DNA from: JAVBPE01 sp031549865
GTDB taxonomy: Bacteria > Bacillota_I > Bacilli_A > Acholeplasmatales > Anaeroplasmataceae
Assembly: GCA_031549865.1 (NCBI GenBank)
Contig: JAVBPE010000006.1
Location: forward strand, 1-64,000
Direction of reading: 5' to 3'
Length of the DNA stretch: 64,000 nt
Part shown: piece after piece, positions 1 to 8,131 of the stretch
Layout of the letters: each line of letters opens with the position of its first letter
Position numbering within the stretch: the first letter of the stretch is position 1
The notes under the pieces: generated by a model
Told to the model about the DNA's origin: nothing
What the model saw: the letters and a program-made list of their open reading frames with translations, nothing else
Database searches by the model: none
Position numbers and translations under genes: made by a program

Positions 1-1
1 A

Positions 2-820
2 TATAGAACATGTCCAGTAGATCCTAATTTTATTGGGAATATTAATCCATTTAGATACAGGGGTTACTATTATGATACTGATTTAAAAATGTTTTATTGT
101 TTAAGTAGGTATTATGATCCCCTTATTGGTAGATTTATTACGGCGGATAGTTTGGATTATTTGGATCCTAGTTCTATTAATGGACTTAATTTATATGTTT
201 ATGCGAATAATAACCCGATTTCTTTTATTGATCCTGATGGACATATGCCGTTTTTTATAATAACAATGCTTATTGGTGCTGTGGTAGGAGCTGGTATTGG
301 TGCTGGTATTGGATATTTAACAGGTTCAAGGGGAATAGATTTACTCTGGTGGGGATTGGGTGGCGCTGTGATAGGTGGTATAATAGGAGCAGCCGTCGGA
401 ATGACAATATCATATTCAGCAACTGGAACATTAACTGCAAGTTATACGGATATAAAATTTGGTTTTGCATTAAAAGCAGCTCAAAATGGTAATTATGCAA
501 AACTTGCTAAGTATGCCACACATAATAATAGCAGTAATGAAGTAGTTTTAGGTAAATATATTAAAAACTCATCTCAATCTTACGAGGTTGTCGCACAAGG
601 AAGAGGAGCAACATATTTTCAATTAAGTCCTGAAAAATGGACACAAGCTAAGAGTATTATTGGTTATGATGGTATGTGGGAAGTTAATCAAGCATTTTTA
701 AGTCAACAAATAGCAGCAAGCAAGACATTTTATGCAGCACATTCAACAATTACAAGTTCATATGCTAATGAACTTGCGTATTTATTAGCACAAAATATTA
801 AATATTTACCATTATTTTAG
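2..820 (+). CDS. RHS-family polymorphic toxin, C-terminal end (5' truncated by window)
   Basis: The frame is open from base 2, so the gene begins upstream. Residues 16-81 of the visible part carry the end of an RHS repeat core: NPFRYRGYYYD, then SRYYDPLIGRFITAD, LNLYVYANNNP and the closing DPDGH. In this family the core forms a shell enclosing a variable C-terminal toxin. After DPDGH comes a Gly/Ala-rich hydrophobic stretch (about 84-135), often seen as a translocation-type segment, then about 135 residues ending in motifs such as GATYFQL and MWEVNQAFL. I do not recognise this last domain; by position it should be the toxin. The next gene starts 11 bases later with a strong ribosome site and is the natural immunity candidate. 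Core identity is clear; toxic activity is inferred. Confidence 0.9.
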   Translation, partial: YRTCPVDPNFIGNINPFRYRGYYYDTDLKMFYCLSRYYDPLIGRFITADSLDYLDPSSINGLNLYVYANNNPISFIDPDGHMPFFIITMLIGAVVGAGIGAGIGYLTGSRGIDLLWWGLGGAVIGGIIGAAVGMTISYSATGTLTASYTDIKFGFALKAAQNGNYAKLAKYATHNNSSNEVVLGKYIKNSSQSYEVVAQGRGATYFQLSPEKWTQAKSIIGYDGMWEVNQAFLSQQIAASKTFYAAHSTITSSYANELAYLLAQNIKYLPLF

Positions 821-831
821 GAGGAAAATGT

Positions 832-1161
832 ATGAATGATAGAGAGATTGGCAAACAACTTAAAGTAGCTGAAAACCGAATAAAAGAATGGATATTAAAC
901 AAAAATTACATTATGCATGAAATTACAGGTTATTGGTCAGGTTTTAATAAAAAACTTGGAATATATTTTTTCTTTAAAACAAATGAAGACCTTAAATTAG
1001 CAGAAAAAAATAATTTTATAATAGAAATTAGAAATAAATATGAAGAGATATTGATAACTTTAGAAATTTATAAATTAATAGCAAAAATTGATTATGAATT
1101 TGATTCAGATGAAAATGTTCAAAAACATTATGATGGAAGTTATTTTTACAGATTAAGATAA
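832..1161 (+). CDS. Putative immunity protein for the upstream RHS toxin
   Basis: A 109-residue soluble, charged protein with no signal peptide or membrane segment. It follows the RHS toxin by 11 bases with GGAGG seven bases before the ATG, and a terminator closes the pair directly downstream. Small, unique, tightly linked genes after an RHS tip are typically immunity proteins that bind and neutralise the toxin domain in the cytoplasm. I do not recognise the family, so the assignment rests on position, size and the shared transcription unit. Confidence 0.6.
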   Translation: MNDREIGKQLKVAENRIKEWILNKNYIMHEITGYWSGFNKKLGIYFFFKTNEDLKLAEKNNFIIEIRNKYEEILITLEIYKLIAKIDYEFDSDENVQKHYDGSYFYRLR

Positions 1162-1170
1162 TTTTTTATA

Positions 1171-1204
1171 AGAAGCAAAGTAAGTTTTTGCTTCTTTCTT
1201 TTAA
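1171..1204 (+). terminator. Intrinsic terminator after the RHS toxin/immunity pair
   Basis: Nine-base perfect inverted repeat AGAAGCAAA / TTTGCTTCT with a 7-base loop, followed by a T-rich run. It separates the first toxin/immunity pair from the displaced cassette downstream. Confidence 0.8.
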
Positions 1205-1234
1205 AATTGATTAAATAATAGTCAATTTATAACT

Positions 1235-1918
1235 TTAAATTTATATTATTATTGTTTGAACAATTCTATCATGTTCACTGATGGATCCGGTCATTCGCCT
1301 GAATGGTTAAAATGGCTAGGTTGGGCAGGACTCGCTGTAGGAGCCGCATTATCAAATGCAGCTATAACTATTTTAACCGCTGGTGTAGGTACAGCAACGC
1401 TCGCTGGAGCAATAGCGGTCGGAGCAGCAAAGGGCGCCTTAATTGGAGCGGCAATAGGAATTGGGGTTGGAGCGACTGTTGGGGCAGTTGGATCAGCGAT
1501 AGCGGGATACTCAATTACTGATGCTGAATTTTGGATAAATGTTGGATATTCAACCATGGCAGGCTTTGGTGCAGGAGCTTTGATAGGTGCAGTAGCTGGT
1601 GGTATTCATGGCGGAATGGCTTATATGAGGTCTACTGTCATAATTGATGGACAAAGAGTTGCGGTTTATCGTGGTGGAGAAAGTATGAATTTAAAATCTG
1701 GAGAATACAGATTGACAAATGACGGAAGAATAAGAGGAATCTCAACAAATTCAAATTCGCTTGACCCAAATGTAATAAAAAACGGAGGTGCATACAGAAT
1801 TTCAAATGTGCCTAGAGGATTACAGTTTAATCTTACTAAAGGAATACATTATGAGCTTATTCCAAAATACTTTATGACGGCAGAAAAATATCAAGCACTA
1901 CTAAGTAAAATAATTTAA
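1235..1918 (+). pseudogene. Displaced RHS tip: core remnant plus orphan toxin module
   Basis: The frame has no convincing start: the first usable codon is TTG at 1256, without a ribosome site. Upstream in the same frame it reads LNLYYYCLNNSIMFTDGSGH, which lines up residue by residue with LNLYVYANNNP...DPDGH at the end of the RHS core about 1 kb earlier. It is therefore the last piece of an RHS core joined to a different C-terminal module. The module has a Gly/Ala-rich hydrophobic stretch (roughly 1310-1610, visibly richer in G+C than its surroundings) and a polar tip ending HYELIPKYFMTAEKYQALL. The upstream stop at 1208 and the terminator at 1171 argue that it is silent. Such orphan tips are known from RHS loci and can be moved onto the main gene by recombination in the core. 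Confidence 0.75.
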
Positions 1919-1941
1919 TTTGTATATAGGAGGAAAAAAAT

Positions 1942-2331
1942 ATGAGTAAAAATAATTTAATTGATATTTATGTTGTTTATGAAACTTCATATTTTGAAGA
2001 TAGAGGTTATAGAAGCGATTTATACATTAAAAAAAAGGAAAAATGGTATCAAATTAATGTTTTCGATATTGAAACACTCAATAATGAAGCTACGGGATGC
2101 TTTAATAAAAAATTAGGTTATAATATTGTTCCTAATTTAATGATTGTTGAAAAAATAACTAATGAAGAAATAATCAAAAATGCAAATACTTTAAATGATT
2201 CGGATTATTTTGAACAAATTCTACCCTGTCAAATCTTGAATGAAGAAATTGTACCAATATTAAAAGTTAATAGTGTAACTAAAGAAAAATATCATAATAT
2301 CCCAATTAATAGCTTGATAAAAGTTAATTAA
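1942..2331 (+). CDS. Putative immunity protein of the orphan RHS module
   Basis: A 129-residue soluble protein that I do not recognise. It starts 24 bases after the orphan toxin tip with AGGAGG eight bases before the ATG, so it keeps a good translation signal although the tip itself has none. Immunity genes are commonly retained beside displaced RHS tips because they protect against siblings that carry the matching toxin. The role is inferred from position only; there is no signal peptide or membrane segment. Confidence 0.5.
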   Translation: MSKNNLIDIYVVYETSYFEDRGYRSDLYIKKKEKWYQINVFDIETLNNEATGCFNKKLGYNIVPNLMIVEKITNEEIIKNANTLNDSDYFEQILPCQILNEEIVPILKVNSVTKEKYHNIPINSLIKVN

Positions 2332-2642
2332 AATAATATTTGTCGTATGAGATTAATATAACATTACTGAAAGCAGGTCAAAAAATAATAAAAGACAATA
2401 ATTACTTCCAAAAAATAAGATATTATTATGATTTAAGCAATAGGTGTAAATGATAAATACGATAAATATCTTAGGTAATATTACTTATCTTCGTTTCAAA
2501 AACCAATTACTATTATATAATTAAAGTTAAAACATAATATGCACATTCAAAAAAGGTGCTTAATTTTGAAGTTGTAAAATAAAAGTAGGCAAAACAATTT
2601 TAAACTAGGTTATTAAACGGTTCATAAGGGAGGAATTACTTA
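2332..2642 (+). other. Gene-free stretch, probably degraded cassette DNA
   Basis: 311 bases with stops in all frames. Around 2414-2450 one frame reads RYYYDLSNR before a stop, which recalls the RYYD motifs of the RHS core, but it is too short to prove. No RNA structure, terminator or insertion-sequence end was recognised. Confidence 0.35.
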
Positions 2643-3185
2643 ATGAGAAGAAAAAATGGAAAGATATCATATTTTATTTCTATACCATGCATGATAATGT
2701 CTATATTTGGCGTTTGTATTGGATGGCTAATGCTTTTGTTAGTAATGATTCTTCCAAACACCAATACTCCTGAAGAAGTATTGATTGCAAAAATAGTAGT
2801 AACAATAATGGGACCTATTGCTTTTACACTAGCGGCTATATTTATATTCATACCCTATTTTTTCCCTGTTATGGAGTTTTCAGAAGTGGGAATTAAAAAA
2901 ACACTTTTCAAAAAAATTAGAATGCGTGAAATAAAATGGGAAGATGTCACAAATATTAAAATAATAAGACATATAGTTACATGGGTGTTTATAATTGCTG
3001 GTAATGAATATGAGAATTTACCTTATAATAAGTTACGGAAAAATAAACATGTAATAATGCTTGATTCGTCTGAAAGGACTTATGAGGCGATAAGGAGTTT
3101 TTCATCAATGCCTATTGAGAATCTTTCTTTAGAAGAAGAACAGCAATTGGCAGAAAAATTGAGTTTAAAACATAAACAAAAGTAA
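2643..3185 (+). CDS. Two-span membrane protein of unknown function
   Basis: 180 residues. Two hydrophobic helices (about 9-38 and 47-75) are followed by a cytoplasmic part of about 100 residues that begins MEFSEVGIKKTLFKKIRMREIKWEDVTNIKI. This helical pair followed by a basic beta-rich segment resembles the layout of small bacterial PH-like membrane proteins, but I cannot assign a family. GGGAGG lies about eight bases before the ATG and a terminator follows the stop. Its place at the end of the RHS cassette array allows a role as a further immunity or accessory protein; this is only a suggestion. Confidence 0.55.
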   Translation: MRRKNGKISYFISIPCMIMSIFGVCIGWLMLLLVMILPNTNTPEEVLIAKIVVTIMGPIAFTLAAIFIFIPYFFPVMEFSEVGIKKTLFKKIRMREIKWEDVTNIKIIRHIVTWVFIIAGNEYENLPYNKLRKNKHVIMLDSSERTYEAIRSFSSMPIENLSLEEEQQLAEKLSLKHKQK

Positions 3186-3500
3186 TGTAATTTTATTAAT
3201 AAATAGTTTAATAGGAAGATTATGAAGAATTTTATAATCTTCTTTTTTTATGTAAAAATTCAGAAATTTGTTTAACTTTCTTAGTACTGGACATAGAACT
3301 ACTTCATCAAAATCAATTATTAAAAGAAAGAAGAAATTAAATTTGAAAGAGAAAGTAGAATTGACACTTAAAGGCCACAAAAAAAGGATTAGCACCTAAA
3401 TATTTACAAAATAAAAAAATAGCAAAAAAGATATGTCAATAATTGATTGACTTAGAAATTAAAGAAGGTTATATTATACATAAAATATGTGGAGGAAATC
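3186..3500 (+). other. Intergenic region with terminator, broken coding remnant and promoter
   Basis: After the terminator at 3215 there is a short lysine-rich frame (about 3283-3400, reading GHRTTSSKS ... KGHKKRIST before a stop) with no start or ribosome site. It looks like the end of a basic protein or toxin tip that has decayed. The last part holds a promoter for the next gene: TTGACT at 3447-3452, 17 bases, TATATT at 3470-3475. Confidence 0.4.
3215..3249 (+). terminator. Intrinsic terminator
   Basis: Perfect nine-base inverted repeat GAAGATTAT / ATAATCTTC with a 10-base loop and a seven-T run. Confidence 0.85.
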
Positions 3501-4007
3501 ATGGCAAAAAAAGTAAAAAGTTTTAAATATTTTAGTTTCATTGAAGCAGTATTAGCAGTAATTGCATTAATTTTCGTAGTTATGCCTTTCTTAGTAGGTA
3601 AAGATAATTCAGATGTCTCATATACTGGATTAAATGTAATATTTGGACATAGTGTTACAACGAAAATAATAGTTGATGTAACTGTTGTTTATACGAAATT
3701 CTCATTTATGTTATTCTTACCAGTTATCTTCTTAGTAGCAATTATTGCTTTAGCATTAATTAAGCATTTCATGCCTAAATTAAATACTAACTTAATTAAG
3801 ATTATAATTTTAGCACTTGCAGTAGTTGGTTGTATAATTGTATTTATGGCTACAAATTTCTTAGTGAGTGGAGATGGTTTAGTAAAATTATTCGGTCAAG
3901 ATAATATTAAAAATTCATTAAAAATAGGAATTGGCGCAATCTTACAAGGGATTACATTCATTATTATTGGTTTAACTGCAGCAGCTGATATAGCTTTATC
4001 TAAATAA
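3501..4007 (+). CDS. Small four-span membrane protein, function unknown
   Basis: 168 residues from the ATG at 3501, chosen because GGAGG at 3491-3495 is spaced correctly for it; a GTG at 3489 overlaps that site. Four hydrophobic helices are apparent (about 12-34, 70-91, 98-118, 137-160) with short basic connections. No signature motif was recognised. The gene stands alone, with its own promoter (3447-3475) and a terminator after it, so context does not help. Confidence 0.65.
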   Translation: MAKKVKSFKYFSFIEAVLAVIALIFVVMPFLVGKDNSDVSYTGLNVIFGHSVTTKIIVDVTVVYTKFSFMLFLPVIFLVAIIALALIKHFMPKLNTNLIKIIILALAVVGCIIVFMATNFLVSGDGLVKLFGQDNIKNSLKIGIGAILQGITFIIIGLTAAADIALSK

Positions 4008-4014
4008 AAGTATG

Positions 4015-4046
4015 AATCTTGTCATTATGGCAAGATTTTTTTATTT
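4015..4046 (+). terminator. Intrinsic terminator
   Basis: AATCTTG / CAAGATT stem with a 9-base loop, running into a T-rich tail. Confidence 0.85.
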
Positions 4047-4068
4047 TCCAAAAAAAGTAAATAATATT

Positions 4069-4096
4069 TTGAATCTTATTAATTACATGATATAAT
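4069..4096 (+). promoter_or_regulatory. Promoter of the DUF1653-permease-cysE gene run
   Basis: TTGAAT at 4069-4074, 16 bases, then a perfect TATAAT at 4091-4096; the first start codon is at 4115. Confidence 0.65.
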
Positions 4097-4114
4097 CAAT
4101 CAGATGGTGAGTTT

Positions 4115-4396
4115 ATGAAATATATAATTAATGGTGAAGAACTAGTCTTTACAACAATATTAGAGGATAGTAATAACCCCACAATATTTAGACATTTTAA
4201 AAATAAATATTATCAAATATTAACAATTGCTAAAGACTCAAATACTTTAGATGATATAGTTGTTTATAAAGCAATGTATGGTGATTATGGTATTTGGATA
4301 AGAGATGCAAAAGATTTTTTTTCAAATGTTGATAAATTAAAATATAAAGATGTAAGTCAAATAAAGAGATTTCAAATAGTGGATAGGGTGGAATAA
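4115..4396 (+). CDS. DUF1653 domain protein
   Basis: 93 residues. The centre matches the DUF1653 pattern well: RHFKNKYYQILTIA, then VVYKAMYGDYGIWIR near residue 50. These are small soluble proteins of unknown biochemical role. It is the first gene of a run on one strand and its stop overlaps the start of the permease gene, so the two are translationally coupled. The extra N-terminal 25 residues look like a short strand-rich addition. Family assignment is firm; function is not known. Confidence 0.8.
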   Translation: MKYIINGEELVFTTILEDSNNPTIFRHFKNKYYQILTIAKDSNTLDDIVVYKAMYGDYGIWIRDAKDFFSNVDKLKYKDVSQIKRFQIVDRVE

Positions 4397-5232
4397 TGGT
4401 AGAAGTTCTTATTGATGCATTTTTTGATTCAATAAAACTATTACCTTTTTTAATATTAATACATATATTAATAGAGGTATTTGAAGATAGTTTTAGTAAT
4501 AAATTTAAAAAGCAAAATATTAAAAAAAGTGGACCATTTATTGGTTCAACTTTCGGTATCGTCCCACAATGTGCATTTAGTGTAGTTGCAGTTGATTTAT
4601 TTTCCAAACGAAATATAACAATAGGTACTTTAATAGCTATATTTATGGCAACTTCAGATGAAGCCTTGCCAATTATGCTTGCAAATCCTAACCAATTTAA
4701 TAAAATAATCATTTTTATTTTAGTAAAATGGTTATATGCAATGTTTGTGGGGTATTTATTTGATTTTATTTATCATCGCAAAAAAGAAATTGTGATTGAA
4801 AATGTTAGTTTTGAAACTGAAATTACGAAATTCGAATTTGATTTTAAAGATCATCTTATAAAACCGACTATACATGCTTTAAAAATAGTTGTATATATAT
4901 TCATTATTGAATTAGTCTTTTCATTAATATTTTATTTTATTGGTGAGGAAAATGTTAAAGTATTTTTGATGGGACAAAAATATTTACAACCCTTATATAG
5001 CTTAGTTATCGGTTTGATTCCATCATGTGCATCATCAGTTATTATAACTAATTTATATCTTGAATCAGTTATCACATTTGGTGCTGCAATTTGTGGATTA
5101 TCGATGAATAGTGGAATTGGTTTAATGTATTTATTTAAAGTTAATAAGAATAAAAAAGAAAACATGCTTATTATTACATATATGATAATAATGAGTTTAA
5201 TTATAGGTTATGTAATGACTTTAATTATTTAG
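4396..5232 (+). CDS. Putative heavy-metal/arsenic exporter (ArsP_2, DUF2899-like)
   Basis: 278 residues with about eight to ten hydrophobic helices. The two halves each carry a cysteine-containing loop after a proline: GIVPQCAFS near residue 55 and GLIPSCASS near residue 210, the repeated motif typical of the putative 10-helix metal exporter family (PF11449, also called putative manganese transporter). The helix after the first motif contains MATSDEALPIML. The protein would act in the cytoplasmic membrane as an efflux permease. It is coupled to the DUF1653 gene in front and followed 9 bases later by cysE, so a link to thiol or metal stress is possible. Substrate is not determined by sequence. 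Confidence 0.75.
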   Translation: MVEVLIDAFFDSIKLLPFLILIHILIEVFEDSFSNKFKKQNIKKSGPFIGSTFGIVPQCAFSVVAVDLFSKRNITIGTLIAIFMATSDEALPIMLANPNQFNKIIIFILVKWLYAMFVGYLFDFIYHRKKEIVIENVSFETEITKFEFDFKDHLIKPTIHALKIVVYIFIIELVFSLIFYFIGEENVKVFLMGQKYLQPLYSLVIGLIPSCASSVIITNLYLESVITFGAAICGLSMNSGIGLMYLFKVNKNKKENMLIITYMIIMSLIIGYVMTLII

Positions 5233-5241
5233 GAGAAATGT

Positions 5242-6063
5242 ATGAAAAAAAATTTAGAACAATTAATTGAATATAATAGTGATCCTAAAAGACGTTGTTA
5301 TGAATATATATCACAAGATAAGATTGAAGATTTAACAACGAAACTTAGAAAATTATTATTCCCAGGCTATTTTGAAAAAATGGAATGTGATATCAAAAAT
5401 TATATGGAATCTTTATATAATGAAATTGAGGCATTATTAACAAATGAAATAAAATATGCTTTCTCAACTTCAAAAGAAAAAGTGGATGTGGAAATAGTAG
5501 TTGAAAACTTTTTAGCATCGCTTCCTTGTGTATTAGAATATTTAAATACGGATATTGATGCTTTAATTGAAGGAGATCCCGCAGTAAATAGTAGAGATGA
5601 AATAATTTTATGCTACCCAGGGATATTAGCGATAACTGTTTACCGTTTGGCAAACGTATTATATAAATTAAATGTTCCACTTATACCAAGAATTATGAGC
5701 GAATATGCACATTCAAAAACAGGTATTGACATTAATCCAGGTGCAACTATTGGGAAATATTTCTATATTGACCATGGCACAGGGGTAGTTATCGGTGAAA
5801 CATGTATAATAGGTGAACATGTTAAAGTATATCAAGGAGTAACATTAGGTGCCATTTCATTAAGAAAGGGCTCAGCACTTCATGGTGTTAAACGTCATCC
5901 AACAATTAAGAATTATGTTACAATATACAGTGGTGCTTCAATTTTAGGTGGAGAAACTATAATTGGTGATAATGTAACTATCGGAAGTAGTGTGTTTGTA
6001 ACATCATCTATTGAAGATAATAAAATAGTAACTTTAAAATCAACAGAAACAACACATATTTAG
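5242..6063 (+). CDS. cysE: Serine O-acetyltransferase
   Basis: 273 residues. Makes O-acetylserine from serine and acetyl-CoA, the first step of cysteine synthesis. An alpha-helical N-terminal part (about 1-145) precedes a left-handed beta helix of hexapeptide repeats (about 160-260). Diagnostic segments are DINPGATIG, DHGTGVVIGE with the catalytic His, YQGVTLGA and GVKRHPTI. The helical region carries the AVNSRDEIILCYPGI block that resembles the longer EpsC/CysE type. No cysK lies nearby. It starts 9 bases after the permease with GGAG before the ATG. Confidence 0.93.
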   Translation: MKKNLEQLIEYNSDPKRRCYEYISQDKIEDLTTKLRKLLFPGYFEKMECDIKNYMESLYNEIEALLTNEIKYAFSTSKEKVDVEIVVENFLASLPCVLEYLNTDIDALIEGDPAVNSRDEIILCYPGILAITVYRLANVLYKLNVPLIPRIMSEYAHSKTGIDINPGATIGKYFYIDHGTGVVIGETCIIGEHVKVYQGVTLGAISLRKGSALHGVKRHPTIKNYVTIYSGASILGGETIIGDNVTIGSSVFVTSSIEDNKIVTLKSTETTHI

Positions 6064-6073
6064 GAGAAAATTT

Positions 6074-6925
6074 ATGAAGAACAAATCAGTAAAAGCCCCA
6101 GTAACATTATTTTTAGTATTTATTGCGATATTTTTAATGCAAGCAATTCTTATTGTTCTTGCTTTAAATCTTGAAGTTATATCATTTATTCCATCTATGG
6201 AGGAAAATATTATATTAGCTATTGCAGGTGGAATATCAGCAATATTATCCCTTGCAATAGTTAGATACTTATCTTTGATTTTAAAAACAAAATCAGAAAA
6301 AATTGTTCTTGAAACAATAAATGAAACAAAAGAAATAAAAGTTGAAAAAGAAAATGTTAAAAATTCAGTAACAGAAAATAATAATAATCCTAAAGTTACA
6401 GATGTACAACCAGTTCATATTGCAACAAAACCTGTAACTACTAAGAATAAAAAACCAACGATGGGTGTCTTAGCGTTTAAGTTTATTGAAAATAATACTG
6501 CAACATCATGTACTATAAAATCATTTTCAATTCCAGAAATAATTATTCCTCAAATAAATAATGGTTTTCCTGTTCATGAAATTAATGTTAATTTAACAAA
6601 TAATCAAGAAGAAGCAACAGTAACTAGTGTTACTTTGCCTCATAAATTAAAAGAAATAGCGCCATATACTTTTAATGGACTACCTTTCTTAAAAGAAGTA
6701 TACATTCCTGATGGATTAGAATCAATCGGTATTTCTGCATTTGAAGGATGTAAAAGATTACAAAAAATATATATTCCAGCTTCAGTTAAACGAATTGCGA
6801 GTAGCGCATTCAAAGGTTGTAATATTTTAGAAATGTATTGCCAAGCTCCAATTAAACCTGATGGTTGGGATACTGAATTTAAAGATAGTAATGTAGTAGT
6901 ATATTGGAATCAAACTCGTGCCTGA
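6074..6925 (+). CDS. Membrane-anchored leucine-rich repeat (BspA-type) protein
   Basis: 283 residues. Two hydrophobic helices at about 8-32 and 43-67 anchor the protein; a charged linker rich in Lys, Glu and Asn follows. From about residue 125 to the end there are LRR_5 (BspA-like) repeats, seen in blocks such as LKEIAPYTFNGLPFLKEVYIP, GLESIGISAFEGC and VKRIASSAFKGC. BspA-type repeats generally bind proteins or surfaces; here the orientation of the repeats (in or out) is unclear. The gene lies 10 bases after cysE and its end is 8 bases before the next start. Confidence 0.8.
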   Translation: MKNKSVKAPVTLFLVFIAIFLMQAILIVLALNLEVISFIPSMEENIILAIAGGISAILSLAIVRYLSLILKTKSEKIVLETINETKEIKVEKENVKNSVTENNNNPKVTDVQPVHIATKPVTTKNKKPTMGVLAFKFIENNTATSCTIKSFSIPEIIIPQINNGFPVHEINVNLTNNQEEATVTSVTLPHKLKEIAPYTFNGLPFLKEVYIPDGLESIGISAFEGCKRLQKIYIPASVKRIASSAFKGCNILEMYCQAPIKPDGWDTEFKDSNVVVYWNQTRA

Positions 6926-6933
6926 GGTGTTTT

Positions 6934-7938
6934 ATGAAAAAAAGTCGTACTTTAAAAACAATAGGCTTTATAATTATAAGTCTAGTTTGCTTTTTTGCAG
7001 TAATTAATTTAATACCACCTTCAACAGTAATGGATAATAATCCATTTATAAGCACAACAGGTAAACCTATGAATTGTGCTCATCGTGGTGGTGGAATATC
7101 TAATCCTGAAAATACAATGAAAGCTTTCAAAGCTTCTGTCAATGAATTTGATGTTGACATATTAGAAACAGATTTATGGATGACAAAAGATGGCCATTTA
7201 ATAGTAAGCCACGATGGCTCTGCAAATAGAACAAGTGACTGTGAAGAATATTATAATTCAAAAGATGAATTTTTATATAGTGAACATACATTAGAAGAAA
7301 TTAAGAAATTAAATTTTGGTGCTAAATTCATGAATGAATTTGGAGATATGCCATATGCTAGAATAGTTAATAATGATACAATTAATCGTGAAAATATAAT
7401 TTCAGAAAATAATTTAGCCATATTAGAAGCTAAAGATTTATTTAATGAATTTTATACAAGTGATCAAGATTTATTATATATAGTTGAGATAAAAAATTCT
7501 AATGAACTTGGATATAAGGCTGCAGATATTTTAAATAATTTATTAACAAATGAATATAAAAAATTAAAAAATAAAGTAGTCATTGGTACCTTTAATCCCG
7601 AAATAGAAGAGTATTTACGTGAAAAATGTCCTGAATTATTAAGAGGAGCATCTACTAATGTTGCGACTAAATTTATTGTTACTCAACTTTTAAAAGTTAA
7701 TTTATTTGATACGGATAATTTTGCCTGCCTTCAACTTCCTCCATCTGAATCTGCTGGTCCAATTACCTTAAATTTAGAAAAATCTACATATATAAAAAGG
7801 GCACATAAAAGAAATATTGCCGTTCAATATTGGACTATTAATGATAGTGATGAAATGCGTTATTTAATTGATTTAGATGTCGATGCAATTATGACAGATA
7901 ATCCTAAATTACTTAATCAAATTTTAAATGAAAAATAA
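6934..7938 (+). CDS. Glycerophosphodiester phosphodiesterase, membrane-anchored
   Basis: 334 residues from the ATG at 6934 (GAGGTG just upstream; an in-frame TTG at 6904 lies inside the previous gene). A hydrophobic N-terminal helix (about 8-28) anchors or exports the enzyme. The catalytic domain shows HRGGGISNPENT with the first catalytic His, ETDLWMTKDGHLIVSHD with metal-binding Glu/Asp and the second His, and a C-terminal WTINDSDEM / DAIMTDNP block of the family. It hydrolyses glycerophosphodiesters, probably at the cell surface, releasing glycerol-3-phosphate. Terminator follows. Confidence 0.9.
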   Translation: MKKSRTLKTIGFIIISLVCFFAVINLIPPSTVMDNNPFISTTGKPMNCAHRGGGISNPENTMKAFKASVNEFDVDILETDLWMTKDGHLIVSHDGSANRTSDCEEYYNSKDEFLYSEHTLEEIKKLNFGAKFMNEFGDMPYARIVNNDTINRENIISENNLAILEAKDLFNEFYTSDQDLLYIVEIKNSNELGYKAADILNNLLTNEYKKLKNKVVIGTFNPEIEEYLREKCPELLRGASTNVATKFIVTQLLKVNLFDTDNFACLQLPPSESAGPITLNLEKSTYIKRAHKRNIAVQYWTINDSDEMRYLIDLDVDAIMTDNPKLLNQILNEK

Positions 7939-7952
7939 TAAATCTAAAATAT

Positions 7953-7982
7953 AAAAAAGTGCGTAACTACGCTCTTTTTTTT
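7953..7982 (+). terminator. Intrinsic terminator
   Basis: GCGTA-AC-TACGC stem extended by A-run/T-run pairing, ending in a long T tract. Confidence 0.85.
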
Positions 7983-8043
7983 ATATTTTAAAATTTAAGA
8001 AAAAGACAAAAAAAAACATTTTTTAAAAAATTAAAAAAAGTAG

Positions 8044-8071
8044 TTGTTTTTTTATTTATTTATATTATAAT
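8044..8071 (+). promoter_or_regulatory. Promoter of the first polyamine transporter operon
   Basis: TTGTTT at 8044-8049, 16 bases, perfect TATAAT at 8066-8071, about 60 bases before the first start codon. Confidence 0.6.
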
Positions 8072-8131
8072 TTATTTCGTCAATAATACATTTGTTGATA
8101 GAGAGATATTTCGTTTATGGAGGACATGGCT

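Noticed and set aside
1291..1557. Open frame on the minus strand over the Gly/Ala-rich part of the orphan RHS tip
   Set aside because: It is the mirror of a repetitive GC-richer coding stretch; composition (Pro/Ala rich) and lack of a ribosome site mark it as a shadow.
2414..2450. Short frame reading RYYYDLSNR taken as a remnant of an RHS core
   Set aside because: Only nine residues; in such AT-rich DNA this can arise by chance, so it is not listed as a gene remnant.
8117..8131. ATG at 8117 or 8126 as start of potA copy 1
   Set aside because: The GGAGG site overlaps the first and is only two bases from the second; the TTG at 8132 has proper spacing and matches the paralogue's start.
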